Source: Paracoccaceae bacterium
Lineage (GTDB): Bacteria; Pseudomonadota; Alphaproteobacteria; Rhodobacterales; Rhodobacteraceae
Reading direction: 5' to 3'
Length of the DNA stretch: 43,105 nt
Assembly: GCA_022824005.1 (NCBI GenBank)
Contig: JAJEBG010000038.1
Location: forward strand, 1-43,105
The notes below the pieces were generated by a model. That model saw only the letters and a program-made list of their open reading frames with translations. It was not told the DNA's origin and ran no database searches. A program made the translations under genes and the position numbers. Positions 1-7,079 of this stretch are shown one piece after another; the first letter of the stretch is position 1, and each line of letters starts with the position of its first letter.

Positions 1-392
1 GACCAGCGTACCGCCATTGATTACGCCTATGTGCTTCGTGATCTGGCTGATGTGCACTTCCCGGACGCCGAAAAGATCATGCTTGTCCAAGATAACCTCA
101 ATACTCATAAACCGGCTTCATTGTACAAGGCATTCCCGCCCGCCGTATCGCGGAACGCTTCGAGTGGCACTACACGCCAAAACAAGGTTCCTAGATGAAC
201 ATTGCTGAATGCGAACTCAGCGTTTTGGCCCGTCAATGCCTCGACAGGCGCATTCCTGAACAAGCATCTCTTGAAACCGAGGTTAATGCTTGGACAACAA
301 CCCGAAACGCCGAAAAAACCAAGGTCAAATGGCAATTCACGACCAAGGATGCCAGAACCAAACTCTCACAGCTTTACCCGCAAATTGAATGA
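1..392 (+). pseudogene. IS630-family transposase, C-terminal remnant (frameshifted)
   Basis: Seen: the first reading frame gives an IS630-type DDE core segment (LVQDNLNTHKPASLYKAFPP, about bases 82-141). A frameshift near base 145 moves the match to another frame (RRIAERFEWHYTPKQGS), where a TAG stands where the family has Trp in the usual GSW(L/M)N motif. The match then resumes as MNIAECELSVLARQCLDRRI and ends with KLSQLYPQIE and a TGA. Known: this is the C-terminal half of the IS630/Tc1-mariner transposase with the second catalytic Asp in the QDN motif. Inference: it is inactive, having at least one frameshift and one nonsense codon. The 5' half lies outside the window. No terminal inverted repeat was identified after the stop. 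Confidence 0.85.
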
Positions 393-476
393 ATCACAGG
401 ACTAGTGAAAAAAAGGCCTTAAAACGTCTCAATCCCAGTGAGGAAACCAATCTTCATCGTAACATCTCGATTCCAA

Positions 477-495
477 ACCCTTGTTGTAAAAGGGT
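477..495 (-). terminator. Small hairpin downstream of hipBA
   Basis: A 6-bp stem (ACCCTT/AAGGGT) with a 7-base loop lies 37 bases past the hipA stop codon on the minus strand. There is no clear T-run, so a role as transcription terminator is only plausible. Confidence 0.3.
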
Positions 496-531
496 ATTGT
501 CATGTTGATATACTTTTTGGGCAAGCACTAC

Positions 532-1836
532 TTAGCTGAATTTGTCTACGCGAAGGGCTAGCTGGATTTGAGCGACATGTTCGTCGTGAATTTTGGTTTC
601 TTGAGAAAAAGCAGTCCATTGTTCCACGACATCAAGGATTTCACTGATGAGAGCCTTCATTCTGCGTTCTTTCAATCCTGCAACTTCTCCAAAAACTATA
701 AGGTCGTTCAAATCGAAGCCATCGCGCTTGCTGTTCAGACTCATTTGATGTTGGGAGGTCCAGGAACCTTGAGGGTTATAGCTGTAGGCCACATCAAAGG
801 CCGGTGAGAGCCGCCATTCACCCTCTTTATCCATGACAAATCCGATATTCTTGACATGATCGTCCTGATTGCGCGCAATGATGTTGAACAGCGTGCGGCG
901 CACCTGCTGTTCCATATCGTCCGCTGGAAGGTTCAGGCGTTTGATGGTCTGAAGCGCCTGTTCATAGGAATAAGCGCCTGCCATGTTGAAATCGAAATGT
1001 TCTAGGGCGCACAAAGACTGGTAGTGCAGCTTGTCTCCTGCATCCGTGCGGTCAAAGCGCTTGGTCATGAAATGCGCTCGCCCGCCTTCTTCATGAAGGC
1101 GACATGGCATCATGGTGATACCGGCTTTCTGCGCCATGAGATGATAGGCATATTCGATGCGCCCGAACCCTTTCGGATCGGCTAGTTCCTTGTCCTTGTT
1201 TTCATCCACGCCGTCGAATTTGATAAGCCAGTGAGTAAAGCCTTTGCCCGCTTCGATCTGACCGGATCGGAACTCGCCGGTCTGTTCATTCCAGGAAAGA
1301 ATGGCTTTTGCTCGTGCGCCACCGGCGGATGTGCCAACACGCAAAATGTCCTCAATGTCCCGCGTGTCATCCTCGCCGGTTAAGTGACCGGCGAGTTTCT
1401 CTCGATCATTCAAAATCCGGTTCGATAGAGCAACAAGCCGGTCCACTTGGACTTTTCGCGCCTTTGTCGGGGAGCCTTTGATGGCCGGTTTGTATTCAAG
1501 CGCGCCCATGCCGCGTGTCCCGGTATAGCAGAGTCGTTCAACCGGACTGAAGCTTGCTCCCGTTCGTCCTTGCCGGGCTAACCAGACATTTATTAGCGCA
1601 TTACCGAATTTGTCCGGCAAGCTGTCGGCCAACATCCCGGGCAATCCCTTGAATGTTTCCGGGCTGAGTTCTGCAAAGTCATAAGGCGTTTCGCGCAACG
1701 GCATTTGCAGAGGAGAAACTTCAATGCCACTTGCTACAAATTCAGGCGTATATTGAAAGATGCCGATTCCGCGTTCTGCTACCCATGTCACAGCACCAAT
1801 CCGTTGCCCCCATAATTCGACGCTGGCAGTCGTCAT
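532..1836 (-). CDS. hipA: HipA-family serine/threonine kinase toxin
   Basis: A 434-residue HipA-family toxin, a protein kinase that in studied members phosphorylates an aminoacyl-tRNA synthetase and induces dormancy. Seen: an N-terminal HipA subdomain (about 1-115), a glycine-rich loop GTSAGGARAK (168-177) whose Ser is the likely autophosphorylation site, the core segment HFMTKRFDR (255-263), a catalytic loop ARNQDDHVKN (321-330) with Asp326 as probable catalytic base, and AFDVAY (346-351) with the metal-binding Asp348. Length is normal and no residue needed for kinase activity is obviously missing. The ATG overlaps the stop of the preceding hipB by four bases, so the pair is translationally coupled. 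The operon is intact although both flanks are broken mobile genes, which suggests it arrived with one of them. Regulation is expected through HipB binding at the shared promoter. Confidence 0.93.
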   Translation of the reverse strand: MTTASVELWGQRIGAVTWVAERGIGIFQYTPEFVASGIEVSPLQMPLRETPYDFAELSPETFKGLPGMLADSLPDKFGNALINVWLARQGRTGASFSPVERLCYTGTRGMGALEYKPAIKGSPTKARKVQVDRLVALSNRILNDREKLAGHLTGEDDTRDIEDILRVGTSAGGARAKAILSWNEQTGEFRSGQIEAGKGFTHWLIKFDGVDENKDKELADPKGFGRIEYAYHLMAQKAGITMMPCRLHEEGGRAHFMTKRFDRTDAGDKLHYQSLCALEHFDFNMAGAYSYEQALQTIKRLNLPADDMEQQVRRTLFNIIARNQDDHVKNIGFVMDKEGEWRLSPAFDVAYSYNPQGSWTSQHQMSLNSKRDGFDLNDLIVFGEVAGLKERRMKALISEILDVVEQWTAFSQETKIHDEHVAQIQLALRVDKFS

Positions 1837-2213
1837 GAGGTGTCTCCTTCATCATCCTGCTTTTGATCCCCCCACGTCCATTCTTTCTGCTCCTGTTTTT
1901 TGGTGCGTGCACGTTGGCGGGACGGCTGGTTGGCACGTTTCAGTTCTTCCAGCGGACTTATTGGTGAGACCGGTATGAGCACTTCCAGTTTGTGTGATAT
2001 GCGCAATGCTTTTAGGATGCGGATGAAGCTATCAAGCGAGATTCCTTTTCCCTCTTGCGCAAGTCGGGTGATGGTGCTGCGAGAGACGCCAGCTTCTTTG
2101 GCAAGCTCGCTTTGCGTGATATTCTGCCGCAAGCGAATCTCTTCGATCCTCTCGCTGAGGACATTCTCAATGGCTTCGCTGGAAGCAAGTGTGAAGTCAA
2201 TTTTATGCACCAT
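1833..2213 (-). CDS. hipB: HipB-like XRE-family antitoxin
   Basis: A 126-residue antitoxin and autorepressor. Seen: an XRE/Cro-type helix-turn-helix at about residues 22-75 (QSELAKEAGVSRSTITRLAQ is its core), followed by a basic, low-complexity C-terminal tail rich in Arg, Lys, Gln and Asp. Known: antitoxins of this family neutralise HipA by direct binding and repress their own operon. The ATG start is supported by its position just after a palindromic promoter region and by a weak GTGAG ribosome site seven bases upstream. The gene ends inside the hipA start (ATGA overlap). The long hydrophilic tail is typical of the longer alphaproteobacterial relatives rather than of the 88-residue E. coli HipB. 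Function is assigned from the fold plus operon position. Confidence 0.9.
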   Translation of the reverse strand: MVHKIDFTLASSEAIENVLSERIEEIRLRQNITQSELAKEAGVSRSTITRLAQEGKGISLDSFIRILKALRISHKLEVLIPVSPISPLEELKRANQPSRQRARTKKQEQKEWTWGDQKQDDEGDTS

Positions 2214-2249
2214 TTTTCACTCACTAAATAGATTTATGGATCATAATGT

Positions 2250-2279
2250 AGCATATATCATGCTTTAAGGTGATTTCAA
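2250..2279 (-). promoter_or_regulatory. Predicted hipBA promoter with overlapping operator palindrome
   Basis: On the minus strand TTGAAA (2279-2274) is followed after 16 bases by an extended -10, TGATATATG (core 2257-2252). A perfect inverted repeat AGCAT-N5-ATGCT (2250-2264) covers the -10. This placement fits autorepression by HipB. The promoter is predicted by eye only. Confidence 0.4.
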
Positions 2280-2359
2280 GAGAAATGGACTTAATGAAGC
2301 ACATATAACGCATTATCGTTAATACTGCCTTCTTGTGCATTATATTTCACGCACTATGT

Positions 2360-2890
2360 TCATTCAATGCCCCGGCCTCTGGTAAGAGTCCAGGAAATAC
2401 TCTTGCTCGGTATGAGGCCGCTTATCTGCTTGCCAAGATTGTGGTCCATGATTTCGCTCCACGGCACCAGTGAAAAATCCTTGGCGCGTTCGATCACCGC
2501 ATAGCGTCCGCTTGGCCGGTCAAGACGCTGCGTATATATCCCGTTGATACGCCCTGATGACGGCGCGCTCGTAAACTCTTTGCTAAGCTTGAGTGCGATG
2601 GACTTGGTGGCATTGCTAGGCCACGCTTTTCGAGCGTTTGAAGGGTCTTGTCGGTGATGGTGTCGCCAACCTCTTTCAGAATGCCTTCACGGTGCAAGAA
2701 TGCCCGCCGCGCCATACTCGCCTGTTCGACGTCACCGCCAAATCCCCGCGCGCCTACATCGTCACCATGATCGCGCAAGTGCTCATCCAGCCAGGTTGCG
2801 CCAATGGTGGTACGCATGGACCCAAGATCAAGACGCGATGCCATTTCCATACGAACGGGTTTTGAGCGCGTCGTTTCAAATTCATAAGCG
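2360..2890 (-). pseudogene. Relaxase (DUF3363, VirD2-like) C-terminal remnant
   Basis: Seen: minus-strand frames give a DUF3363-like tail. One frame reads TTIGATWLDEHLRDHG, then FGGDVEQASMARRAFLHREG and ITDKTLQTLEKR. Near 2625 the match shifts frame to SIALKLSKEFTSAPSSGRIN, SGRYAVIERAKDFSLVPW and LGKQISGLIPSKSISW, ending at a TGA at 2360-2362. Known: this domain forms the C-terminal part of mobilisation relaxases of plasmids and integrative elements in alphaproteobacteria. Inference: a conjugative or mobilisable element once sat here. The gene is inactive because the N-terminal relaxase domain is absent and there is at least one frameshift. The upstream limit (about 2890) is approximate; the bases from there to 3005 have one short open frame of unknown origin. 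Confidence 0.65.
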
Positions 2891-3005
2891 CCCGCCTTGC
2901 CCACCACGCGTCGGCTCTGGCTCCAATTCGTTAGCGTCCGGTGCCGGAAGTCCCGGAACCGGCGCGACGATCCGGACCAGCTCGTCAAGCGCGCCTTCCG
3001 ACGCG

Positions 3006-3408
3006 TCAATGTTCGACGGCCGCGTCGAAATCGAGGACGATCTCCTCAGGCGCCGTGCCGTGTGCCTCCAAGAACAGCGCGACCAGCAGACGGTCGATCG
3101 CCGACGGCCAGCGCCAGCACGCTGTCGTCGCGCAACTGGTCGTGATCGTTGAGATCCTCGTACCCCAGAGCGATTGCCATGACCCGCTGCGCGACGAGAC
3201 AGTCCAACTCGTGTTCGCTGCGCTCGGGGTCACGATGATCCGAGAAGCATTCCGCGAGCCGGCCGGTCACGCCGAACACGTTGTCGGCCTCCCGCAGGAG
3301 CAGCGCCCCGCCGTCCGATGAAAGCCGTCCGCCGTCGAAGCTCGCCGTCACTTCGCGACGGCCGTGGGCTTTAAAAACGATCGGCGTGCCGTTACACTCT
3401 GTCAACAT
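3006..3408 (-). pseudogene. IS1380-family transposase, N-terminal remnant with deletion
   Basis: Seen: an ATG at 3408 opens a frame with the IS1380 signature SFDGGRLSSDGGALLLREAD, DHRDPERSEHELDCLVAQR and ALGYEDLNDHDQLRDD. The protein then jumps, after a deletion and frame change near 3085, to RLLVALFLEAHGTAPEEIVL followed by DFDA, which in the family is the first catalytic Asp. It stops three codons later. Known: full IS1380 transposases are about 450 residues. Inference: only the first 150 or so positions survive, with roughly 50 residues lost internally, so it is dead. Its GC content is clearly higher than that of the genes that follow at 3.7 kb. Confidence 0.85.
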
Positions 3409-3694
3409 GGGTTCCGCCCTCCCGGTGCATTTAACTTGTTGAAAAAATTACATAATATCGTGGAGAGCGATCCCATTCCAGCCATTTTGGTGAGATTTGC
3501 GGGCTAGGCGAGGCTCACTTTTCTTGGCATGAGTTCTATTCCTAGTGATTTGTCCATCACCGAAAATCCGTGCAAAGGCTTTACAGAGTGCCGCTCCCTA
3601 TTCGTCGAATGTTTAGCCATCCTTGATGACAATAGGGTTGGGAGAGTCGCGTTTGTATGACAAGACGATTCATGGTTAATCATGGAGAAAAGTG
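3409..3694. other. Intergenic stretch, no gene seen
   Basis: AT-rich sequence between the IS1380 relic and the GFA-family gene. I see no conserved gene, RNA or clear IS terminus here. It presumably holds the promoter of the gene at 3695. Confidence 0.5.
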
Positions 3695-4081
3695 ATGATT
3701 CAGACGACAAAAAAATTGCGTTGCCATTGTGGCGATGTGGAAATTGAACTTCACCTTCCCAATGGGTTAGAGAAGTTGCGGAGATGTAATTGCTCCATTT
3801 GCGCGCGAAGAAACGCGGTTGTGGGTTCTGTCAAGTTAGAAAATCTCAAAATCCTTAAGGGTAGCGAAAACTTGTCATGCTACACCTTTAACACCCACAC
3901 CGCGCAACATTATTTCTGTTCAAAATGCGGAATTTATACGCACCATCGACGGCGCTCAAATCCAGGTGAATTTGGCTTCAATCTCGCGTGCATTGATGGC
4001 ATCGAGATCGAAGATTATGCGAATGTGCCCTACATGGATGGCAAAAACAATCATCCCTCGGACCATCAACGGACCCCCTAA
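3695..4081 (+). CDS. GFA-family (CENP-V/GFA) zinc protein
   Basis: A 128-residue protein of the glutathione-dependent formaldehyde-activating (GFA/CENP-V) fold. Seen: the zinc-binding cysteines in CHCGDVE (near the N-terminus), CNCSICARR (about 30-38) and FCSKCGIYTHH (about 72-82), in the family's order and spacing. Known: characterised members bind zinc and some bind glutathione, but most have no known reaction, so no substrate is assigned. The ATG at 3695 is preferred over a GTG one codon earlier because GGAG lies seven bases upstream of the ATG. It is the first intact housekeeping-composition gene after the mobile debris and appears monocistronic. Confidence 0.85.
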   Translation: MIQTTKKLRCHCGDVEIELHLPNGLEKLRRCNCSICARRNAVVGSVKLENLKILKGSENLSCYTFNTHTAQHYFCSKCGIYTHHRRRSNPGEFGFNLACIDGIEIEDYANVPYMDGKNNHPSDHQRTP

Positions 4082-4198
4082 CCCGTCAAGTGAGATGGCA
4101 TCAAAGCCTTTTTTGGCCACTTCATAGCCCATGACTCAAAAAGCTGTGTGATGACCTCCGTCTTGGCCGCAGATATAGATCCTTGATTGCCTGTCAAA

Positions 4199-4226
4199 TT
4201 GGCAAAATGAATCGCGCTAGGATAAG
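4199..4226 (+). promoter_or_regulatory. Possible promoter for the ATPase-metA pair
   Basis: TTGGCA (4199-4204) and GATAAG (4221-4226) are separated by 16 bases, 28 bases before the ATG at 4254. The match to sigma-70 consensus is moderate. Confidence 0.3.
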
Positions 4227-4253
4227 GTTTGAAATTCAAGACGCGAGGTGGTC

Positions 4254-5114
4254 ATGATCTACGAGAATTCGTCCGATTGGAAGCGGGCTAGCTCCCGCCG
4301 CCTATTGCTGATGGGGATGTCGGGGGTAGGCAAGACACATCTCTCAAAGATTTTGAGAGACACGGATCGTTGGTTTCATTACTCCGTCGATTATCGCATT
4401 GGGACGCGATATATGGGAGAGCATATCGTCGACAATTTCAAAATTGAGGCGATGCAAAACCCTTTTCTCGCTGAATTGTTGAAGTCCGACTCGATCTATA
4501 TTGGCTCAAACATCACCTTTGGAAATTTGGAGCCGTTGTCCACCTATCTCGGCAAGCCGGGCGATCCGCAAAAAGGGGGATTGCCATTTTCCGAATATAA
4601 GCGACGTCAAGACTTGCACCAAATTGGTGAACGGCGGGCTCTGCTCGATACACAACACTTTATTCAGCGAGCCGCTGACCTCTATGGCTATCAGAATTTT
4701 GTTTGTGACTCGGGGGGGTCAATTTGTGAAGTGGTGAACCCCGCCGACAAAAACGATGAAATCCTTGTGACGCTTAGTCGCCACCTTTTGTTGGTTTATA
4801 TCAGAGAAGCGTACGGGCATTTTGATAAATTGGAAGAGCGATTTAGCACGCAACCCAAACCGATGTATTATCGGCCAGAATTTTTGGAAGCCAAATGGGC
4901 CGAATATTTGCGATTTAAGCAAGTCCCTGAAGAAAAAGTTGATCCCGATGACTTTGCTTGCTGGATTTATCGAAAGGCTCTCGAAGCCAGAAAGCCACGC
5001 TATACGATGATGGCCGAGAATTGGGGGATTGTTGTAGAAGCTGAAGATATCGCCCAGGCCAGAGACGCTTGTGACATTGTTGAGATTGTCGCTGCCGCCC
5101 TTGAGGCGCGTTAA
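4254..5114 (+). CDS. P-loop ATPase/kinase-like protein of unknown role
   Basis: A 286-residue protein with an N-terminal Walker A motif GMSGVGKT (residues 21-28). The rest resembles the uncharacterised cytosolic 'ATPase' family found in many alphaproteobacteria; a conserved central FVCDSGGSICEV segment could be part of the nucleotide or metal site, which is inference. No membrane segment or signal peptide is seen. The ATG at 4254 is chosen because GAGG lies five bases upstream; a GTG at 4248 is the alternative. The gene ends 15 bases before metA, so the two are probably co-transcribed, but this does not by itself show a role in methionine synthesis. The fold is sure, the substrate unknown. 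Confidence 0.75.
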   Translation: MIYENSSDWKRASSRRLLLMGMSGVGKTHLSKILRDTDRWFHYSVDYRIGTRYMGEHIVDNFKIEAMQNPFLAELLKSDSIYIGSNITFGNLEPLSTYLGKPGDPQKGGLPFSEYKRRQDLHQIGERRALLDTQHFIQRAADLYGYQNFVCDSGGSICEVVNPADKNDEILVTLSRHLLLVYIREAYGHFDKLEERFSTQPKPMYYRPEFLEAKWAEYLRFKQVPEEKVDPDDFACWIYRKALEARKPRYTMMAENWGIVVEAEDIAQARDACDIVEIVAAALEAR

Positions 5115-5129
5115 GAGAGGAGTCCTTCT

Positions 5130-6053
5130 GTGCCGATTAATATTCCTGAATCCCTGCCTGCTTATCGAGTGTTGTGCGATGAAGGTGTGATGGTGATGGG
5201 CGCAGCTGACGCCAAAAGGCAAGATATAAGACCTTTGGAAATCGGGCTTCTGAACCTCATGCCGAAGAAAATTGAAACCGAAACTCAATTTGCTCGACTG
5301 ATTGGAGCCACGCCGTTGCAGATCAATTTGACCCTTATCCGAATGACTGAACACCAATCAAAGACGACATCGGCGCAACATATGGAGGCGTTTTATAAAC
5401 CCTTTCAATCGCTCAAGGGGGAGAAATTTGATGGTTTGATTGTCACCGGTGCGCCGATTGAGCATCTTGCTTTTGAAGACGTGACCTACTGGAATGAATT
5501 GTTAGAGGTCATGGATTGGACCGAAACCCATGTGCATTCATTATTTGGCGTCTGTTGGGGCGGTATGGCGATGCTTTGGCATTGGTATGGAATCGATAAA
5601 CATCTTCTGCCGGCAAAGGCCTTTGGCTGTTTTCAGCATAGCAATTTGTATCCCAAATCGCCTTACCTGCGTGGCTTCTCGGATGAGTTTGTGATTCCTG
5701 TGAGCCGTTGGACGGAGGTCAAATCAGAGGACATTTCGGCGTGCCAAGACTTGCGAGTCCTTTTGGGGTCCGACGTCACCGGCCCCTGCCTGATTGAGGA
5801 TTTGAGGCGGCGCGCCCTTTATATTTTCAACCATTTTGAATACGACACTGAGACTTTGAGGGAAGAGTTTAACCGTGACCTCAACAGACAGTCTCCGATC
5901 TCCGTTCCTTGCAATTATTTCCCTGATGATGACACCCGTCAGAGGCCGAGCAACCGATGGCGGAGTCATGGCCACCTTCTCTATGGGAACTGGATTAATG
6001 AAATCTATCAATCAACACCCTATGACCTCGCCGAGATTGGCGTCCAACCATAG
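5130..6053 (+). CDS. metA: Homoserine O-acyltransferase MetA (predicted acetyl-CoA type)
   Basis: A 307-residue MetA-family enzyme, which activates homoserine in the first committed step of methionine synthesis. Seen: the glutamine-amidotransferase-like core with nucleophile Cys142 (GVCWGG), His235 and Glu237 (FNHFEYD). Residue 111 is Glu (TGAPIEHL). Known: in this family Gly111 (E. coli) goes with succinyl-CoA, while Glu111 (e.g. Bacillus cereus) goes with acetyl-CoA, so this one is predicted to be a homoserine O-acetyltransferase. It starts at GTG with a strong AGAGAGGAG ribosome site directly after the ATPase stop. Length is normal. No SAM riboswitch is visible in the 15-base gap, so any such control would have to lie upstream of the ATPase gene, where I do not recognise one. 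Confidence 0.95.
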   Translation: MPINIPESLPAYRVLCDEGVMVMGAADAKRQDIRPLEIGLLNLMPKKIETETQFARLIGATPLQINLTLIRMTEHQSKTTSAQHMEAFYKPFQSLKGEKFDGLIVTGAPIEHLAFEDVTYWNELLEVMDWTETHVHSLFGVCWGGMAMLWHWYGIDKHLLPAKAFGCFQHSNLYPKSPYLRGFSDEFVIPVSRWTEVKSEDISACQDLRVLLGSDVTGPCLIEDLRRRALYIFNHFEYDTETLREEFNRDLNRQSPISVPCNYFPDDDTRQRPSNRWRSHGHLLYGNWINEIYQSTPYDLAEIGVQP

Positions 6054-6191
6054 AGAGATCATAAGGGTTGAATGACGATCCAAAGACGCGTGGCAGGTCA
6101 CTACCCCACAGAGCATTTGAATCTGAAGGTTGATGCGCCGCCACCTAAATATTGAGCTATCGGCATTCGGTCGATTTAGGAGTGGGTTGAG

Positions 6192-6992
6192 ATGCAGTAT
6201 CGACAAATTGAATTCCCGACTTTTCATGTGACGACGTCTGAACCCTGTCCCTATTTGAAAGGTCGATATGAGCGGAAAATCTTCACGATTGCCCCCGATA
6301 GTGATGCCAAGACGATCTACAATACGTTATCAAAAGTCGGTTTTAGGCGTTCACAATTTGCCCTTTATAAGACGGCTTGCGTTGACTGCGAGGCCTGCCT
6401 TCCGGTCAGAATTCGGATCCGTGACTTCACCCCGAGCCGAAGCCAGAAACGTGTGTGGCAGAAGAACCGTTTCATCAAGAGAAGATGGATGGCCCCCATC
6501 GCCGACTTGTCACAATTTGAGATATTCCAGAAATATGTTCAAGGACGGCATGACGATGGGCATATGGCTCACATGGAGGTCAGTGATTACCAGAAGATGG
6601 TCGAGGAATCGGCCGTGGAAACAGGCCTCATTGCTTATTTCGATACAAGGACATCAACTCAGAGCGAATGGAGTTCACCCCCCCGTCTCGTCGCGGCTTG
6701 TGTCACCGATTTCATGGATGACGGATTGTCAATGGTCTATTCATTTTTTGACCCTGATTATCGTCACCAATCGCCCGGAATTCATATGATATTGGACCAT
6801 ATTGATCTCGCGTCATCGCTGTCGCCGGATAATGAGTTTGTCTATCTTGGCTATTGGGTACCTAGATGCCAAAAAATGGATTACAAAAAGATGTTCACCC
6901 CTATCGAAATCTTGCGAGGTGGAGAATGGGTTGAGGGGCGACGGCTGAATGAGTATACGCCCGACTTTTTTCCCGATGAGACAGCCAGATGA
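6192..6992 (+). CDS. bpt: Bpt-type leucyl-tRNA--protein transferase
   Basis: A 266-residue member of the bacterial Bpt/ATE1 family. It transfers leucine from Leu-tRNA to N-terminal Asp or Glu of proteins, marking them for the N-degron/ClpS-ClpAP pathway in the cytosol; it is often annotated as arginyltransferase. Seen: the N-terminal CPYLKGRYERKIFT motif, the Cys cluster TACVDCEACLPVR (about 62-74), YSFFDPDYRHQSPG and the signature VYLGYWVPRCQKMDYKKMF. The ATG at 6192 has AGGAG upstream. About 138 bases separate it from metA, so it may have its own promoter. Length and all motifs are normal. Confidence 0.92.
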   Translation: MQYRQIEFPTFHVTTSEPCPYLKGRYERKIFTIAPDSDAKTIYNTLSKVGFRRSQFALYKTACVDCEACLPVRIRIRDFTPSRSQKRVWQKNRFIKRRWMAPIADLSQFEIFQKYVQGRHDDGHMAHMEVSDYQKMVEESAVETGLIAYFDTRTSTQSEWSSPPRLVAACVTDFMDDGLSMVYSFFDPDYRHQSPGIHMILDHIDLASSLSPDNEFVYLGYWVPRCQKMDYKKMFTPIEILRGGEWVEGRRLNEYTPDFFPDETAR

Positions 6993-7079
6993 TCACTAGG
7001 TTGAGTGGTGGTGATCATGGTTTATGAGCCCAAACGGAAAAATTGAATTCACCATAAGACGAGAGGCACCAAAGAAGGT

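Noticed and set aside
2690-3330. Long overlapping plus-strand frames in 2.7-3.3 kb.
   Set aside because: They are GC-rich shadows opposite the relaxase and IS1380 relics and match no family.
5115-5129. SAM riboswitch upstream of metA.
   Set aside because: The gap to the previous gene is only 15 bases and contains just the ribosome site.
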